A stretch of 61,569 bases of DNA from Pseudorhodobacter sp. E13. GTDB taxonomy: Bacteria; Pseudomonadota; Alphaproteobacteria; Rhodobacterales; Rhodobacteraceae. The stretch lies in contig NZ_RPEN01000146.1 in the NCBI RefSeq assembly GCF_003991405.1, positions 1 to 61,569 on the forward strand, read 5' to 3'. Positions 25,266-34,407 of this stretch are shown here, one piece after another. The position numbers and the translations under genes are program-made. Within the stretch, counting starts at the first letter, position 1. Every line of letters starts with the position of its first letter. Under the pieces are notes generated by a model. It ran no database searches. It saw only the letters and a list, made by a program, of their open reading frames with translations, and was not told where the DNA came from.

Positions 25266-26297
25266 CTAAACCCGGATCGTATCGCCCAATTGCAACGTGG
25301 GGGTCAGTTCCACCCGTTCGCCACCCACCACACCACCGGGGCGCAAACCTGCGATGATCTGGGCCGCTGTGGTGCCAATCTCCAACCGGCAGGCATCCAT
25401 CGTCGCCAAACGGCGCGGCAGGCCTTGCAGCAATTCCACCCCGTTGAATCCGGCCAGCCCAAGGCGGTTGGGCACGTCGATGCCCTGATCAAGGCAGTAA
25501 AGCAAGCCACCCGCCCCGATCATATCATTAGAATAATACAGAAAATCGAGGTCCGGGTTGCGTGCCAGAATCGCTTCTGTCATCTCGCGGCCCTTCAGCA
25601 ATGCCGAGCCGCCGGAATAAAACTCGCGATCCGCCAAAGTGATGCCCGCGGCGGCAAGCCCTTCTTCCAGGCCTTCCAGCCGTTTGCGGGCGCGGTGGTC
25701 ATAGGGCATCATCGTGCCTAGGAATCCGATCTTCTTATACCCGGCTTTCAAGATCGCTTCGGCCATCTGCAAGCCTGCGCGCCGATGCGAGATGCCGACC
25801 ACGCTATCCACCGCCTCGCCATCGACATCCATCGCCTCGACAATCGGAATGCCCGCATTCTCCAGCATCGCGCGCGCGGCGTCAGAATGTTCCAACCCGG
25901 CCAAAATCACGCCCGAGGGCCGCCAGGACAGCATTTCATACAGCACGGATTCCTCGCGCTCTGGCTGGTAATGCGTCACCCCGACAACAGGCTGCAAACC
26001 GGTGTCTTCCAACACGCGGCTGATCCCTGTCATAACTTCCGGATAGACCATGTTGGACAAGGACGGAATGATCACCGCCACCAGATTGACGCGCTGGCTG
26101 GCCAAGGCCCCTGCAATCTTGTTGGGCACATACCCCAGTCTACGCGCCGCTTCCAACACCCGCTCACGCGTGGGTTCGGACACATCGCCCCGGCTGCGCA
26201 GCACCCGGCTGACGGTCATTTCCGAAACGCCCGACGCCTCGGATACATCGCGCAGTGTCAGAGGGCGTTTTTGGTCTGGATTGGACGATTGGGTCAA
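25266..26297 (-). CDS. LacI family transcriptional regulator
   Basis: The 343-residue repressor has an N-terminal HTH (about 14-36: LTLRDVSEASGVSEMTVSRVLR) and hinge helix region (PNKIAGALASQRVNLVAVIIPSLSN), followed by a periplasmic-binding-protein-type effector domain. It most resembles the GntR (gluconate) subgroup of LacI regulators. It lies 113 bp downstream of the ManD-type gene on the same strand, so it may be both the last gene of that operon and separately expressed. A TGTTACCGCTAA site upstream of it could be autoregulatory. Confidence 0.92.
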   Translation of the reverse strand: MTQSSNPDQKRPLTLRDVSEASGVSEMTVSRVLRSRGDVSEPTRERVLEAARRLGYVPNKIAGALASQRVNLVAVIIPSLSNMVYPEVMTGISRVLEDTGLQPVVGVTHYQPEREESVLYEMLSWRPSGVILAGLEHSDAARAMLENAGIPIVEAMDVDGEAVDSVVGISHRRAGLQMAEAILKAGYKKIGFLGTMMPYDHRARKRLEGLEEGLAAAGITLADREFYSGGSALLKGREMTEAILARNPDLDFLYYSNDMIGAGGLLYCLDQGIDVPNRLGLAGFNGVELLQGLPRRLATMDACRLEIGTTAAQIIAGLRPGGVVGGERVELTPTLQLGDTIRV

Positions 26298-26332
26298 AGT
26301 CGGAAAGCCTTGTGATATCTGCCTTGTTTAAC

Positions 26333-26344
26333 TGTTACCGCTAA
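26333..26344. promoter_or_regulatory. Possible LacI/GntR-type operator
   Basis: TGTTACCGCTAA, 36 bp upstream of the regulator start, matches the left half of the gluconate-type GntR operator TGTTACCGGTAACA well and the right half poorly. It may serve autoregulation. This is weak evidence, since the site is only partly palindromic. Confidence 0.4.
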
Positions 26345-26410
26345 ATTTTCGGCTTGTCCAAGCTTCCGTTCTTTGTGCCCCCGCCCCGCTTTGCACCGGC
26401 TTTGACCGGC

Positions 26411-27637
26411 CTAATAGTTCCACAGCGTGCCATCGCCCAGACGCACAACCGGGTGGCTGCCGGGTTTGTAGCTGTATCGCGCGGCCTCGGCCTCATCAAA
26501 ATCCACACCCAGACCGGGCGCATCGCTGACATAGACCATTCCGTTTTCCATCCGGTGGTTTGAGGGAAACAGCGCATCGCATTCCGGCGTGCCCAGCACC
26601 AGATACTCCTGAATCCCGAAATTCGGCGCCCATGCGTTCAGATGGGCCTGCGCGGCCATGCAAAGCGGCGAATGACTGGGCGCGCCGTGAAACCCGGTGC
26701 GCACATGGTGCAGCCCTGCCAGATCGACGATCCGCTTCACATGGGTAATCCCGCCCGCATAGGTCACGGCGACACGGATGAAGTCGATCAGTTCTTGCTC
26801 GATCAGCTTGTTACACTCCCAGATAGAGTTGAACACTTCGCCAATCGCGATCGGCACGGTGGAATGCTGACGCAGCAGGCGCAGTGCGTCCTGATCTTCG
26901 GCCGGGGTCGGATCTTCCAGCCAATACAGGCCCACGGGTTCCACCGCCTTGGCGAATTCCGCAGCCTCACGCGGCAACAAGCGGTGATGCACATCATGCA
27001 GGATTTTCAGATCGGGGCCAAAACGCGCCCGTATCTCGGCCAGCGCGCCGGGCATGTAGCGCATGTAGCGGTCGGTATCCCAAACCTCGACCTTGGGTCG
27101 GATGCCGCCGAAATCGGTGATGTAATGCTTCCCCTCGCCCTTGGTTTCGGGCACCGCATAACTGGCAGAGGCCATGCCCGGAATACCGCATTGCACGCGC
27201 ACGGCCTTGTAACCCTGTTCGACATAATGGGCGATGCTGTCCATCAGATCGTCCAGATCAGACCCGGTGGCATGGGCATAGACCAGCGCGCCGTCGCGGC
27301 TTTTGCCCCCGAAAAGCTGATAGACCGGCATATTCGCCAGCTTGCCCTTGATATCCCACAGCGCCATGTCGATGGCCCCGAACGCCGCCATCGCGATGGG
27401 GCCACGGCGGAAATAGGCACCGCGATAGAAAAACTGCCAGATGTCTTCGCTGTTGCGCGGGTCCATCCCGATCAGGTTCGGGATCAGGTAATCTTGCAAA
27501 TAGGCCGCAGGCAGGGTTTCGCGATTGTTCAGCGTGGCATCGCCCAGCCCGTAAACCCCCTGATCGGTCATGATTTTCAGGGTGACGTAATTCTTGCCGG
27601 GGCCGCCGACAAAGACCTTTGCATCGGTGATTTTCAT
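26411..27637 (-). CDS. ManD-type dehydratase of the enolase superfamily (D-mannonate/D-gluconate)
   Basis: A 408-residue enolase-superfamily enzyme of the D-mannonate dehydratase (ManD/RspA) group. Probable metal ligands are Asp215 (in HDVHHRL, with acid/base His217), Glu241 (LEDP) and Glu267 (IGEVF). Arg147 and Tyr160 sit where ManD enzymes have their second acid/base pair, and RTGFHGAPSHSP supplies further active-site histidines. It would convert D-mannonate or D-gluconate to 2-keto-3-deoxygluconate. Members differ in activity, so substrate is inferred. AGGAG lies 7 nt before the ATG. It is 27 bp downstream of the Gfo/Idh gene, so they form one operon. Confidence 0.9.
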   Translation of the reverse strand: MKITDAKVFVGGPGKNYVTLKIMTDQGVYGLGDATLNNRETLPAAYLQDYLIPNLIGMDPRNSEDIWQFFYRGAYFRRGPIAMAAFGAIDMALWDIKGKLANMPVYQLFGGKSRDGALVYAHATGSDLDDLMDSIAHYVEQGYKAVRVQCGIPGMASASYAVPETKGEGKHYITDFGGIRPKVEVWDTDRYMRYMPGALAEIRARFGPDLKILHDVHHRLLPREAAEFAKAVEPVGLYWLEDPTPAEDQDALRLLRQHSTVPIAIGEVFNSIWECNKLIEQELIDFIRVAVTYAGGITHVKRIVDLAGLHHVRTGFHGAPSHSPLCMAAQAHLNAWAPNFGIQEYLVLGTPECDALFPSNHRMENGMVYVSDAPGLGVDFDEAEAARYSYKPGSHPVVRLGDGTLWNY

Positions 27638-27664
27638 GGGCCTGCTCCTGTCTGACTGGGTTTG

Positions 27665-28804
27665 CTAGGCAAGGTGGGAAATATCGGTCCCGGCATTGCC
27701 CTGGCGCAGAATGTCGATGATCTGTTGGTATTGGCTGCCTTCCTTGAAGGTCGGATAGGGTGCCACTGGCTTGCCCTGAATATCTTGCACAAAATCGCGG
27801 GCGAGGATGTGCCAGCATTGCTCTGTCTCACCTGCGACCTGTGGCACGCTGTCGGCAATTTCCTGCGGCAGAGGCAAGGCCTGCCAGTCTTTGCCCGCAC
27901 CCCAATGGTAAAGCTGCCCGCTGCCATAATGGCCCTTGAGGTAGATCGCGCCTTTGGTGCCGTAAAACACGATATGATCTTCGTGAAAACGCGGCACCAA
28001 CCCGCCATGTTTGAACAGCACCGACACCGGCTGTTCGGCCAACGGGCTCTCTATCCGGGCGAGGACGCTATAGGACCATTCGACATCGCTTTCGCCCCAT
28101 TGCAGCGCCGGGTCTGTCAGGTCTTTGGGGATATGGTTGCGGCGGGTGGCAAAATTATGAACCCCGTCAACAATCGGGGCGCGGCGCAGATCATCGCGCA
28201 AATCGCCCGCAATCGTCAAAATCTTGTCGCCGACCACCGAGGCGACGATTGACAGGGTATGCGTGAAGTTGTTGTTCAACCGCCCGCCGCCATCGGCGCG
28301 GCGATGCGACCAGCCAAAGGGAATCTCGCGCTCCAGATTGAAATGCGAGATGCATTCCACCTCGGTCGGCTGGCCAATGGCACCTGCGGCCACAAGTTGT
28401 TTTGCGTGCAAAACGCTGGGCGTATAGCGGAAGCTGGCGGCATAGGCGGTTTTGACACCACGCGCCTGCGCCAGTTGATAAAGCTCTGCCGCGGTTTCGC
28501 CGCTATGGGTCATCGGCTTGTCGCAGAACACATGCGCGCCAAAGGCGATCGCCTGTTTGATCGGCGCGTAATGCGCACCGCCGGGCGTCGCGATGGAGAC
28601 GATATCGGGGCGGCAATGATCCAATGCGGCTTGCCAATCGGTGCCGGCGAAAGGAATGCCCGACCTTGCGGCAACCTCTTGCACCACATGCGGCGTGCGC
28701 CCGACCAGCCCCACCACCTGCGCCCCCGCCGCACGAAAGGCGGCGACATGGCCTTCGCCGGCAAAGCCTGTGCCGTAAACAAGGGTCTTTAGGCCTGCGG
28801 TCAT
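27665..28804 (-). CDS. Gfo/Idh/MocA family sugar oxidoreductase
   Basis: The 379-residue NAD(P)-dependent dehydrogenase has an N-terminal Rossmann fold (LVYGTGFAGEGHVAAFRAAGAQVVGLVGR). The catalytic-lysine motif is FCDKPMTHSGE (family consensus EKP, here DKP), and a C-terminal alpha/beta domain with MVP-like FRYTPSVLHAKQL follows. It would oxidise or epimerise a sugar or sugar acid before the ManD step. It heads the operon with manD, opposite the TRAP transporter operon. An operator (28822-28837) lies in its leader about 20 bp upstream of the ATG. Confidence 0.9.
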   Translation of the reverse strand: MTAGLKTLVYGTGFAGEGHVAAFRAAGAQVVGLVGRTPHVVQEVAARSGIPFAGTDWQAALDHCRPDIVSIATPGGAHYAPIKQAIAFGAHVFCDKPMTHSGETAAELYQLAQARGVKTAYAASFRYTPSVLHAKQLVAAGAIGQPTEVECISHFNLEREIPFGWSHRRADGGGRLNNNFTHTLSIVASVVGDKILTIAGDLRDDLRRAPIVDGVHNFATRRNHIPKDLTDPALQWGESDVEWSYSVLARIESPLAEQPVSVLFKHGGLVPRFHEDHIVFYGTKGAIYLKGHYGSGQLYHWGAGKDWQALPLPQEIADSVPQVAGETEQCWHILARDFVQDIQGKPVAPYPTFKEGSQYQQIIDILRQGNAGTDISHLA

Positions 28805-28821
28805 GGCATGCTCCGAAATAG

Positions 28822-28837
28822 TGGTCTACTAGTATGC
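28822..28837 (+). promoter_or_regulatory. Operator O1 in the sugar-acid divergent region
   Basis: TGGTCTACTAGTATGC contains the 8-bp palindrome TACTAGTA. It matches operator O2 (28941-28956, opposite strand) at 14 of 16 bases. It lies in the leader of the Gfo/Idh-manD operon. Confidence 0.7.
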
Positions 28838-28920
28838 TACTTTCAGCCAACCTGTTTGACAATTGGCTAAATGCGGCGCGGCTGGCCGCAGGCAATTCAC
28901 AAGGGCCGCGCGCGAAAAGC

Positions 28921-28956
28921 TTGACTCAGTGAAATGCCCTGAATACTAGTATACCA
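28921..28956 (+). promoter_or_regulatory. dctP promoter overlapped by operator O2
   Basis: TTGACT (28921-28926) as -35 is followed after 17 bp by TACTAG/TAGTAT as -10. The -10 lies inside operator O2 (28941-28956; minus strand TGGTATACTAGTATTC, 10-bp palindrome ATACTAGTAT). A bound protein there would block the TRAP promoter. The half-site GGTATAC resembles FadR-subfamily GntR sites such as UxuR; this is inference. Confidence 0.6.
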
Positions 28957-29073
28957 ATTGACCGCGTTTTTCAGCCCCTGCCGTTCCGGCCCGCTGCAAG
29001 CCCGGTCAAGAAAAACGTCCTGCGCCGCACGAGGGGGCCAAGCGCAGGCATATCTGATCGGGAGGGATCACCT

Positions 29074-30066
29074 ATGAAACATATGAATTTCCGCGACAAT
29101 CTTCTGTGCGCTGCTGTTGGCGGCACGATGCTGCTGGCAGGCACGACCGCTTCGGCGCTGGACCTGCGCGGCTGGAACATCCACGTCGAGGATTATCCGG
29201 TCTCCATCGCGATGGAATCCTTTTTGGCCGAAGTGACCGAGAAAACCGGTGGCGAGATCACGGGCACCATCTATCACAACGGCGTTCTGGGCGACCAGCC
29301 GGACGCGATTGAACAGGTGCGCCTTGGCGCGATTGATTTCGGTGAATTCAGCCTTGGGCCGATGGGTCAGGCTATTCCGGAAACCAACGTGGTTTCCCTG
29401 CCGTTCATTTTCAGCTCTATCCCCGAAATGTATAAGCTGATGGACGGCGAAGTCGGTGAGGCAATCGGCAAAGGCATGATCGCCAAGGGCATGGTGCCCT
29501 TGGGTTGGTATGATGCTGGTGCGCGGTCCTTCTATAACTCCGTGCGTCCGATCAACACGCCTGCGGATGTTGAAGGCCTGAAAGTGCGGGTCATGAGCAA
29601 CGATCTGTTCGTCGGCATGGTCGAATCCATGGCGGGCAACGCAACGCCGATGGCTTTTGGCGAAGTGTATCAGTCGATCAAGACGGGGGTTGTCGATGGT
29701 GCGGAAAACAACCCGCCGTCTTACGAATCGACCAACCACTTTGAGGTCGCGAAATACTACTCCCTGACCGAGCATCTGATCATCCCGGAATGCCTGTGCA
29801 TGAGCTTGGCGACCTGGGAAAAACTGACGCCGGAACAGCAGGCCATCGTGAAAGAAGCAGGCCACGCCAGCGCATTGAAGCAGCGCGAACTGTGGCAGGC
29901 ACGCGAAGCGGCCAGCATGGAAAAAGTTGTGGCCGGTGGCACCATCGTCAACACCATCGCTGACAAGGGCCCGTTCCAGCAAGCCATGGCCCCGGTTTAC
30001 GACAAGTTCCTTGCCGCGAACCCGGATCTGGTTGGCCTTGTGGATATGATCCGCAACGCAAAATAA
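29074..30066 (+). CDS. dctP: TRAP transporter substrate-binding protein, uronate-type DctP
   Basis: The 330-residue periplasmic receptor has a signal peptide ending near SALA-LD. The SBP signatures are present: GLKVRVMSNDLFVGMVESMAGNATPMAFGEVY with the carboxylate-binding arginine, and TGVVDGAENNPPSYESTNHFEVAKYYSLTEH. The latter form (ENNP..E..H) is common in receptors for hexuronates and related acid sugars, which suits the ManD/Gfo genes opposite. It is first in dctPQM and is followed by a hairpin (30086-30113) that could raise its level relative to the permeases. Confidence 0.93.
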   Translation: MKHMNFRDNLLCAAVGGTMLLAGTTASALDLRGWNIHVEDYPVSIAMESFLAEVTEKTGGEITGTIYHNGVLGDQPDAIEQVRLGAIDFGEFSLGPMGQAIPETNVVSLPFIFSSIPEMYKLMDGEVGEAIGKGMIAKGMVPLGWYDAGARSFYNSVRPINTPADVEGLKVRVMSNDLFVGMVESMAGNATPMAFGEVYQSIKTGVVDGAENNPPSYESTNHFEVAKYYSLTEHLIIPECLCMSLATWEKLTPEQQAIVKEAGHASALKQRELWQAREAASMEKVVAGGTIVNTIADKGPFQQAMAPVYDKFLAANPDLVGLVDMIRNAK

Positions 30067-30085
30067 GCTTGACTTGACGATCCGA

Positions 30086-30113
30086 AGGTCCGCCCCTGTC
30101 AGGGCGGGCCTTT
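30086..30113 (+). terminator. Intra-operon hairpin after dctP
   Basis: GGTCCGCCC and GGGCGGGCC flank CTGTCA and are followed by TTT. It lies between dctP and dctQ, so it is likely a partial terminator or 3' stabiliser giving more receptor than permease. Confidence 0.7.
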
Positions 30114-30162
30114 GCCGCAAAACTGCTGTTTTCTGCCGATCATCCCCGAAAAATAGGAGCCT

Positions 30163-30696
30163 ATGATTGTGGTGCAGTCTGTGAAGGTCACAAGGCTTGA
30201 AGCTGCCGTGACAGTGTTAAGCAATATCTGCATCGGGGTTGCCTCGGTCGCGATGGTTGTCTTGGTCGTGACCTTTGGCTGGCTGGTGTTTGGCCGCTAT
30301 GTGCTGAACGTCACGCCGACATGGGTCGAACAACTCGCGCTTTTGCTGATTTGCTATATCGCCTTTCTGGGGGCCGCCGCCGGGATCAAGGAAGATACCC
30401 ATCTGGGGGTGTCCCTGTTCCGTGACATGATGCCCAAGAAGGTGCAAAAATACCTGATGGTCATCATTGACCTGATGCTTGCGATTTTTGGGGCGGTGAT
30501 GCTTTACGCAGGCATCACCCTGATGATTTTTGGCTGGGACACGCTTTTGCCCATGCTTGAAATTCCCGAAAGCTTCCGCACCCTTGCGATCACCAGCTGT
30601 GGCGGGTTGATCTTTCTGTTTGCTGGCAGTCGCGGTGTTCTGCGCATTCTGCGTTTCCAGAACTGGCAACCTGACCCCCAAGAATTGGATATCTGA
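30163..30696 (+). CDS. dctQ: TRAP transporter small permease DctQ
   Basis: A 177-residue inner-membrane protein with four transmembrane segments and the DctQ pattern FGWLVFGRYVLNVTPTWVEQLALLLICYIAFLGAAAGIKEDTHLGV, containing the conserved WxEE-like (here WVEQ) and HLGV motifs. It bridges the receptor and the large permease. AGGAG precedes the ATG. It is followed three bases later by dctM. Confidence 0.93.
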   Translation: MIVVQSVKVTRLEAAVTVLSNICIGVASVAMVVLVVTFGWLVFGRYVLNVTPTWVEQLALLLICYIAFLGAAAGIKEDTHLGVSLFRDMMPKKVQKYLMVIIDLMLAIFGAVMLYAGITLMIFGWDTLLPMLEIPESFRTLAITSCGGLIFLFAGSRGVLRILRFQNWQPDPQELDI

Positions 30697-30699
30697 CCC

Positions 30700-31980
30700 A
30701 TGGGCCTATTGATCCTTATGTGTGTCTTCGGCCTCCTTGTGGTGGTCGGAATGCCCGTGGCCTTTGCGATGGGCATCGCTGCGGCTTCGGCCTTCTGGTA
30801 TGAAGGCTTCCCCATGCTGATCACCTTTCAGCGCGCGACAGCCGGAGTGTCGGTGTTTTCGCTGCTGGCGATTCCCTTCTTCGTCTTTGCGGGCGAAATC
30901 ATGCTGCATGGCGGGATAGCAAAGCGGCTGGTCAAGCTGGCCGCGGCGCTGGTCGGGCACCTGAAAGGGGGCCTTGCCATGGTCAACATCTTCTCATCCA
31001 TGCTGTTTGGCGGGATTTCCGGCTCTGCCGTGGCCGATATTTCGGCGCTTGGTTCGCTGCTGATCCCGGTGATGAAAGAGCGCGGCTATCGCCCGGATTT
31101 CGCGGTGAACGTGACGGTTACATCCTCGATCGCGGGGATTGTGATTCCGCCCAGCCATAACATGATCATCTTTGCGGTGGCGGCAGGGGGCGGGATTTCG
31201 GTGTCCAAGCTGTTCCTTGCGGGGGTTATTCCCGGCATCCTGATGTGTGTTTGCTTGGCGGTGGCGGCCTATATCCTGTCGATCAAGCACAAATACCCGG
31301 CAGAGCCGTTCCCCGGCTGGGGCGAGGTGGGGCGCAGTGCCGCCGATGCCATCCCCGGCTTTATCACCGCTGTCATCATTGTGGGCGGCACGCTGTCGGG
31401 TGTGTTCACGGTTACCGAATCCGGGGCCTTTGGCGCGCTTTATGCCTTGTTCCTGACCAAGTTCTACTATCGCTCGCTGACATGGGAGGCGTTCAAGCTG
31501 TCGGTTACGGGGGCGGTGCGCACCACGGCGATGGTGATGATCCTGATCGCCTTTGCCTCGTCCTTTGCCTATTTGCTGGCGCTGTATCAGGTTCCGGCAA
31601 AGCTGAGCGCGGTGCTGATCACGATTTCGGATAACCCGATCATGATCTTGCTGATGATCAACGTCATCTTGCTGATCCTTGGCATGATCATGGATATGGC
31701 CGCACTGATCCTGATCTGCACGCCGATCTTCCTGCCCATCGCCAAAGGGTTGGGCATGGACCCGACGCAATTCGGCATCATGATGCTGGTGAACCTGGGT
31801 CTGGGCCTGTGCACGCCGCCGGTTGGCACCTGCCTGTTTGTCGGCTGTGCCGTGGGGCGCATCAAGATCGAAGAAGCGCTAAAGACGATCTGGCCGTTCT
31901 ATCTGGCTATTCTGGTGGCGCTGATTCTGGTGACTTATGTGCCCGCAGTCTCGCTCTGGCTGCCTTCGGTTCTGGGCTAA
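30700..31980 (+). CDS. dctM: TRAP transporter large permease DctM
   Basis: The 426-residue permease has about twelve transmembrane segments and family motifs AIPFFVFAGEIMLHGGIAKRLVKLA, FGGISGSAVADISALGSLLIPVMKERGY, and GIVIPPSHNMIIFA near the substrate and sodium sites. LGLCTPPVGTCLFVG lies near the end. It performs Na+-coupled uptake of the organic acid delivered by DctP. The third gene of dctPQM, ending at a strong bidirectional terminator. Confidence 0.95.
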   Translation: MGLLILMCVFGLLVVVGMPVAFAMGIAAASAFWYEGFPMLITFQRATAGVSVFSLLAIPFFVFAGEIMLHGGIAKRLVKLAAALVGHLKGGLAMVNIFSSMLFGGISGSAVADISALGSLLIPVMKERGYRPDFAVNVTVTSSIAGIVIPPSHNMIIFAVAAGGGISVSKLFLAGVIPGILMCVCLAVAAYILSIKHKYPAEPFPGWGEVGRSAADAIPGFITAVIIVGGTLSGVFTVTESGAFGALYALFLTKFYYRSLTWEAFKLSVTGAVRTTAMVMILIAFASSFAYLLALYQVPAKLSAVLITISDNPIMILLMINVILLILGMIMDMAALILICTPIFLPIAKGLGMDPTQFGIMMLVNLGLGLCTPPVGTCLFVGCAVGRIKIEEALKTIWPFYLAILVALILVTYVPAVSLWLPSVLG

Positions 31981-31994
31981 GCCCGAACGTAAGA

Positions 31995-32041
31995 CAAAAA
32001 AACACCCGGCCCTGATCGCTCAGGACCGGGTGTTTTGTTTT
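31995..32041. terminator. Bidirectional terminator between dctM and icd
   Basis: AACACCCGG-C-CCTGA / TCAGG-A-CCGGGTGTT with loop TCGC has one internal mismatch. Seven A residues precede it and TTTTGTTTT follows. It serves both convergent transcripts. Confidence 0.95.
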
Positions 32042-32047
32042 CGGGGC

Positions 32048-34270
32048 TTAGCCCAGAATACGGCGCATGGTGGCCGAGGGGCGCATCACGCTGTCGGTTT
32101 TCTGTGCATCGGTCAGGAAATAGCCGCCCAGATCGGCGGGGCTGCCCTCTGCCGCTTTGATTTCAGCCAAAATCGTGTCTTCGTTTTCTTCCAGCGCCTT
32201 GGCGATGGGGGCGAAATGGGCGGTCAGGGCCGCGTCCTCGTTCTGGCTGGCCAGTGCCTGCGCCCAATACAGCGCAAAGTAGTAGTGGCTGGCGCGGTTG
32301 TCGGTTTGGCCAACCTTGGGCGCGGGGGATTTGTTGTTATCCAGCACGCCTTGGGTTGCCCGGTCCACCGCAATGCCCAAGATGCGGGCTTTGTCATTCG
32401 CCTTGGTTTCGGCCAGAAACTTCAGGCTTTCCCCCAGCGCGCAGAATTCGCCAAGGCTATCCCAGCGCAGGTGGTTTTCTTCGGCCAATTGCTGCACATG
32501 CTTGGGCGCAGAGCCACCGGCCCCGGTTTCAAACATGCCGCCGCCCTGCATCAGTTTCACGATCGACAGCATCTTGGCCGAGGTGCCGAGTTCAAGAATC
32601 GGGAACAGATCGGTCAGGTAGTCGCGCAGCACGTTGCCGGTGATGGCGATGGAATCCTTGCCCGCACGGATGGTTTCCAGCGACAGACGGGTCGCGGCGC
32701 GCGGGGTCATGATCTGGAATTTGTCGGCCACGCCTGCTTTGGCAAGAATCGGGCGGACATATTTCAGCAGTTCCGCATCATGGGCACGGCTTTCATCCAG
32801 CCAGAAGATCGCTTGGCAGCCTTCGGCCTTTTGACGGCTGATCGCAAGCTGCACCCAATCCTCGATCGGGGCCTGTTTGGTAGAGGCAGAGCGCCAGATG
32901 TCACCCGCTTCGACGCTGTGCTCATGCAGAATGTCGCCATTCGCCAGCACGATGCGCACGGTCCCGGCGTGGGGAACTTCAAACGTGGTGGGGTGGCTGC
33001 CGTATTCTTCGGCCTTTTGCGCCATCAGGCCGACGTTTTGCACAGTGCCTGCGGTGCGCGGGTCCAGCGCGCCGGTTTCTTTGAAATACTTGACCGACTC
33101 ATCATAGACCGGCGCGTAAGAGCTGTCGGGGATGACGCAATTGGTATCGGCCGCCTTGCCATCCGGGCCCCAGCCCTTGCCGCCCGCACGGATCAGCGCG
33201 GGCATGGAGGCGTCGATGATCACATCAGAGGGCACATGCAGGTTGGTGATGCCCTTGTCGGAATTCACCATATACATCGGCGGGCGGTCTGCCATCACCG
33301 CATCAATCGCGGCCTGAATTTCGGCGCCGCCGTCCATCTCGGCCACTTGCGCCAGCAAGGCCCCAAGGCCGGAATTCGGGTTCACGCCAGCGGCGGCCAG
33401 CTTGTCACCGTATTTGTCAAACACCGGTTGCAGGAACACCTTGACCGCATGGCCAAAGATGATCGGGTCCGACACCTTCATCATCGTGGCTTTCAGGTGG
33501 ATGGAGAACAGCGTGCCTGCGGCTTTGGTCGCGGCGACCTGTTCGGCCAGAAACGCGTCCAGCGCGCGGGCCGACATGAAGGTCGCATCGACCACGGTGC
33601 CTGCGGTATATTTCACGCCGTCTTTCAGCACAGTGATGCTGCCATCGGCAGCCACCAGTTCAATACGGGCCGCACCTGCCTGATCGGCGGAAAGCGTGGC
33701 GGATTTTTCGTTCGAGAAGAAATCATTGGCCGACATGGTGGACACAACGGTCTTGCTGTCTTTGGCCCAGGCGCCCATCGAATGGGGATTGGCCTTGGCG
33801 TAGTTCTTCACCGCCACCGCGGCACGACGGTCCGAGTTGCCTTCGCGCAGAACCGGGTTCACCGCCGAGCCCTTGATCGCGTCAAACCGCGCGCGGATGG
33901 CTTTCTCGGCATCGGTGCTGGGGTCTGCCGGATAGTCGGGGATGGCATAGCCCTTGGCCTGCAATTCCTTGACCGCCGCCACAAGCTGCGGCACCGAGGC
34001 CGAGATATTCGGCAGTTTGATCACATTGGCGGTGGGCTGTTTCACCAACTCGCCCAGTTCGGCCAGATGATCCTCCTGACGCTGTGCTGCGGTCAGGTTT
34101 TCGGGAAAGGCCGCAATGATACGCCCTGCAAGCGAGATATCCTTGACCCCGACCGACACGCCTGCCGCCGCTGCGAAAGACTGGATGATCGGCAAAAGCG
34201 AAGCAGAGGCAAGTTGCGGGGCCTCGTCAACCTTGGTGTAAATGATATCGGGCGTTGCTGTGTCAGTCAT
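32048..34270 (-). CDS. icd: NADP-dependent isocitrate dehydrogenase, monomeric type
   Basis: The 740-residue enzyme of the monomeric IDH class (about 80 kDa) oxidises isocitrate to 2-oxoglutarate in the TCA cycle, making NADPH. Typical are the N-terminal [50 protein letters not shown], the central [17 protein letters not shown], and C-terminal [26 protein letters not shown]. Length is complete with no frameshift. It is a single gene with its own promoter upstream of 34270. Confidence 0.97.
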   Translation of the reverse strand: MTDTATPDIIYTKVDEAPQLASASLLPIIQSFAAAAGVSVGVKDISLAGRIIAAFPENLTAAQRQEDHLAELGELVKQPTANVIKLPNISASVPQLVAAVKELQAKGYAIPDYPADPSTDAEKAIRARFDAIKGSAVNPVLREGNSDRRAAVAVKNYAKANPHSMGAWAKDSKTVVSTMSANDFFSNEKSATLSADQAGAARIELVAADGSITVLKDGVKYTAGTVVDATFMSARALDAFLAEQVAATKAAGTLFSIHLKATMMKVSDPIIFGHAVKVFLQPVFDKYGDKLAAAGVNPNSGLGALLAQVAEMDGGAEIQAAIDAVMADRPPMYMVNSDKGITNLHVPSDVIIDASMPALIRAGGKGWGPDGKAADTNCVIPDSSYAPVYDESVKYFKETGALDPRTAGTVQNVGLMAQKAEEYGSHPTTFEVPHAGTVRIVLANGDILHEHSVEAGDIWRSASTKQAPIEDWVQLAISRQKAEGCQAIFWLDESRAHDAELLKYVRPILAKAGVADKFQIMTPRAATRLSLETIRAGKDSIAITGNVLRDYLTDLFPILELGTSAKMLSIVKLMQGGGMFETGAGGSAPKHVQQLAEENHLRWDSLGEFCALGESLKFLAETKANDKARILGIAVDRATQGVLDNNKSPAPKVGQTDNRASHYYFALYWAQALASQNEDAALTAHFAPIAKALEENEDTILAEIKAAEGSPADLGGYFLTDAQKTDSVMRPSATMRRILG

Positions 34271-34407
34271 GGGTCCGGCCTATCTTTCATCTGGATTACG
34301 TGAGGTCATGAATTGGGCTTGCGATGCCCGAATTTCGCCGAAAAAGCAAGCAGCGCCCCCGGTTTGGGCCGTGTTATTTCCGCGCAGGCAAAAGGCGCGC
34401 TGCGCGG

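Noticed and set aside
26333-26344. Strong gluconate-type GntR operator
   Set aside because: Only one half matches TGTTACC; the other half is poor, so it is listed as a weak candidate rather than a firm site.
31937-34303. Long antisense frame over the isocitrate dehydrogenase gene
   Set aside because: Same shadow effect; no ribosome-binding site or domain, and it reads through a strong bidirectional terminator.
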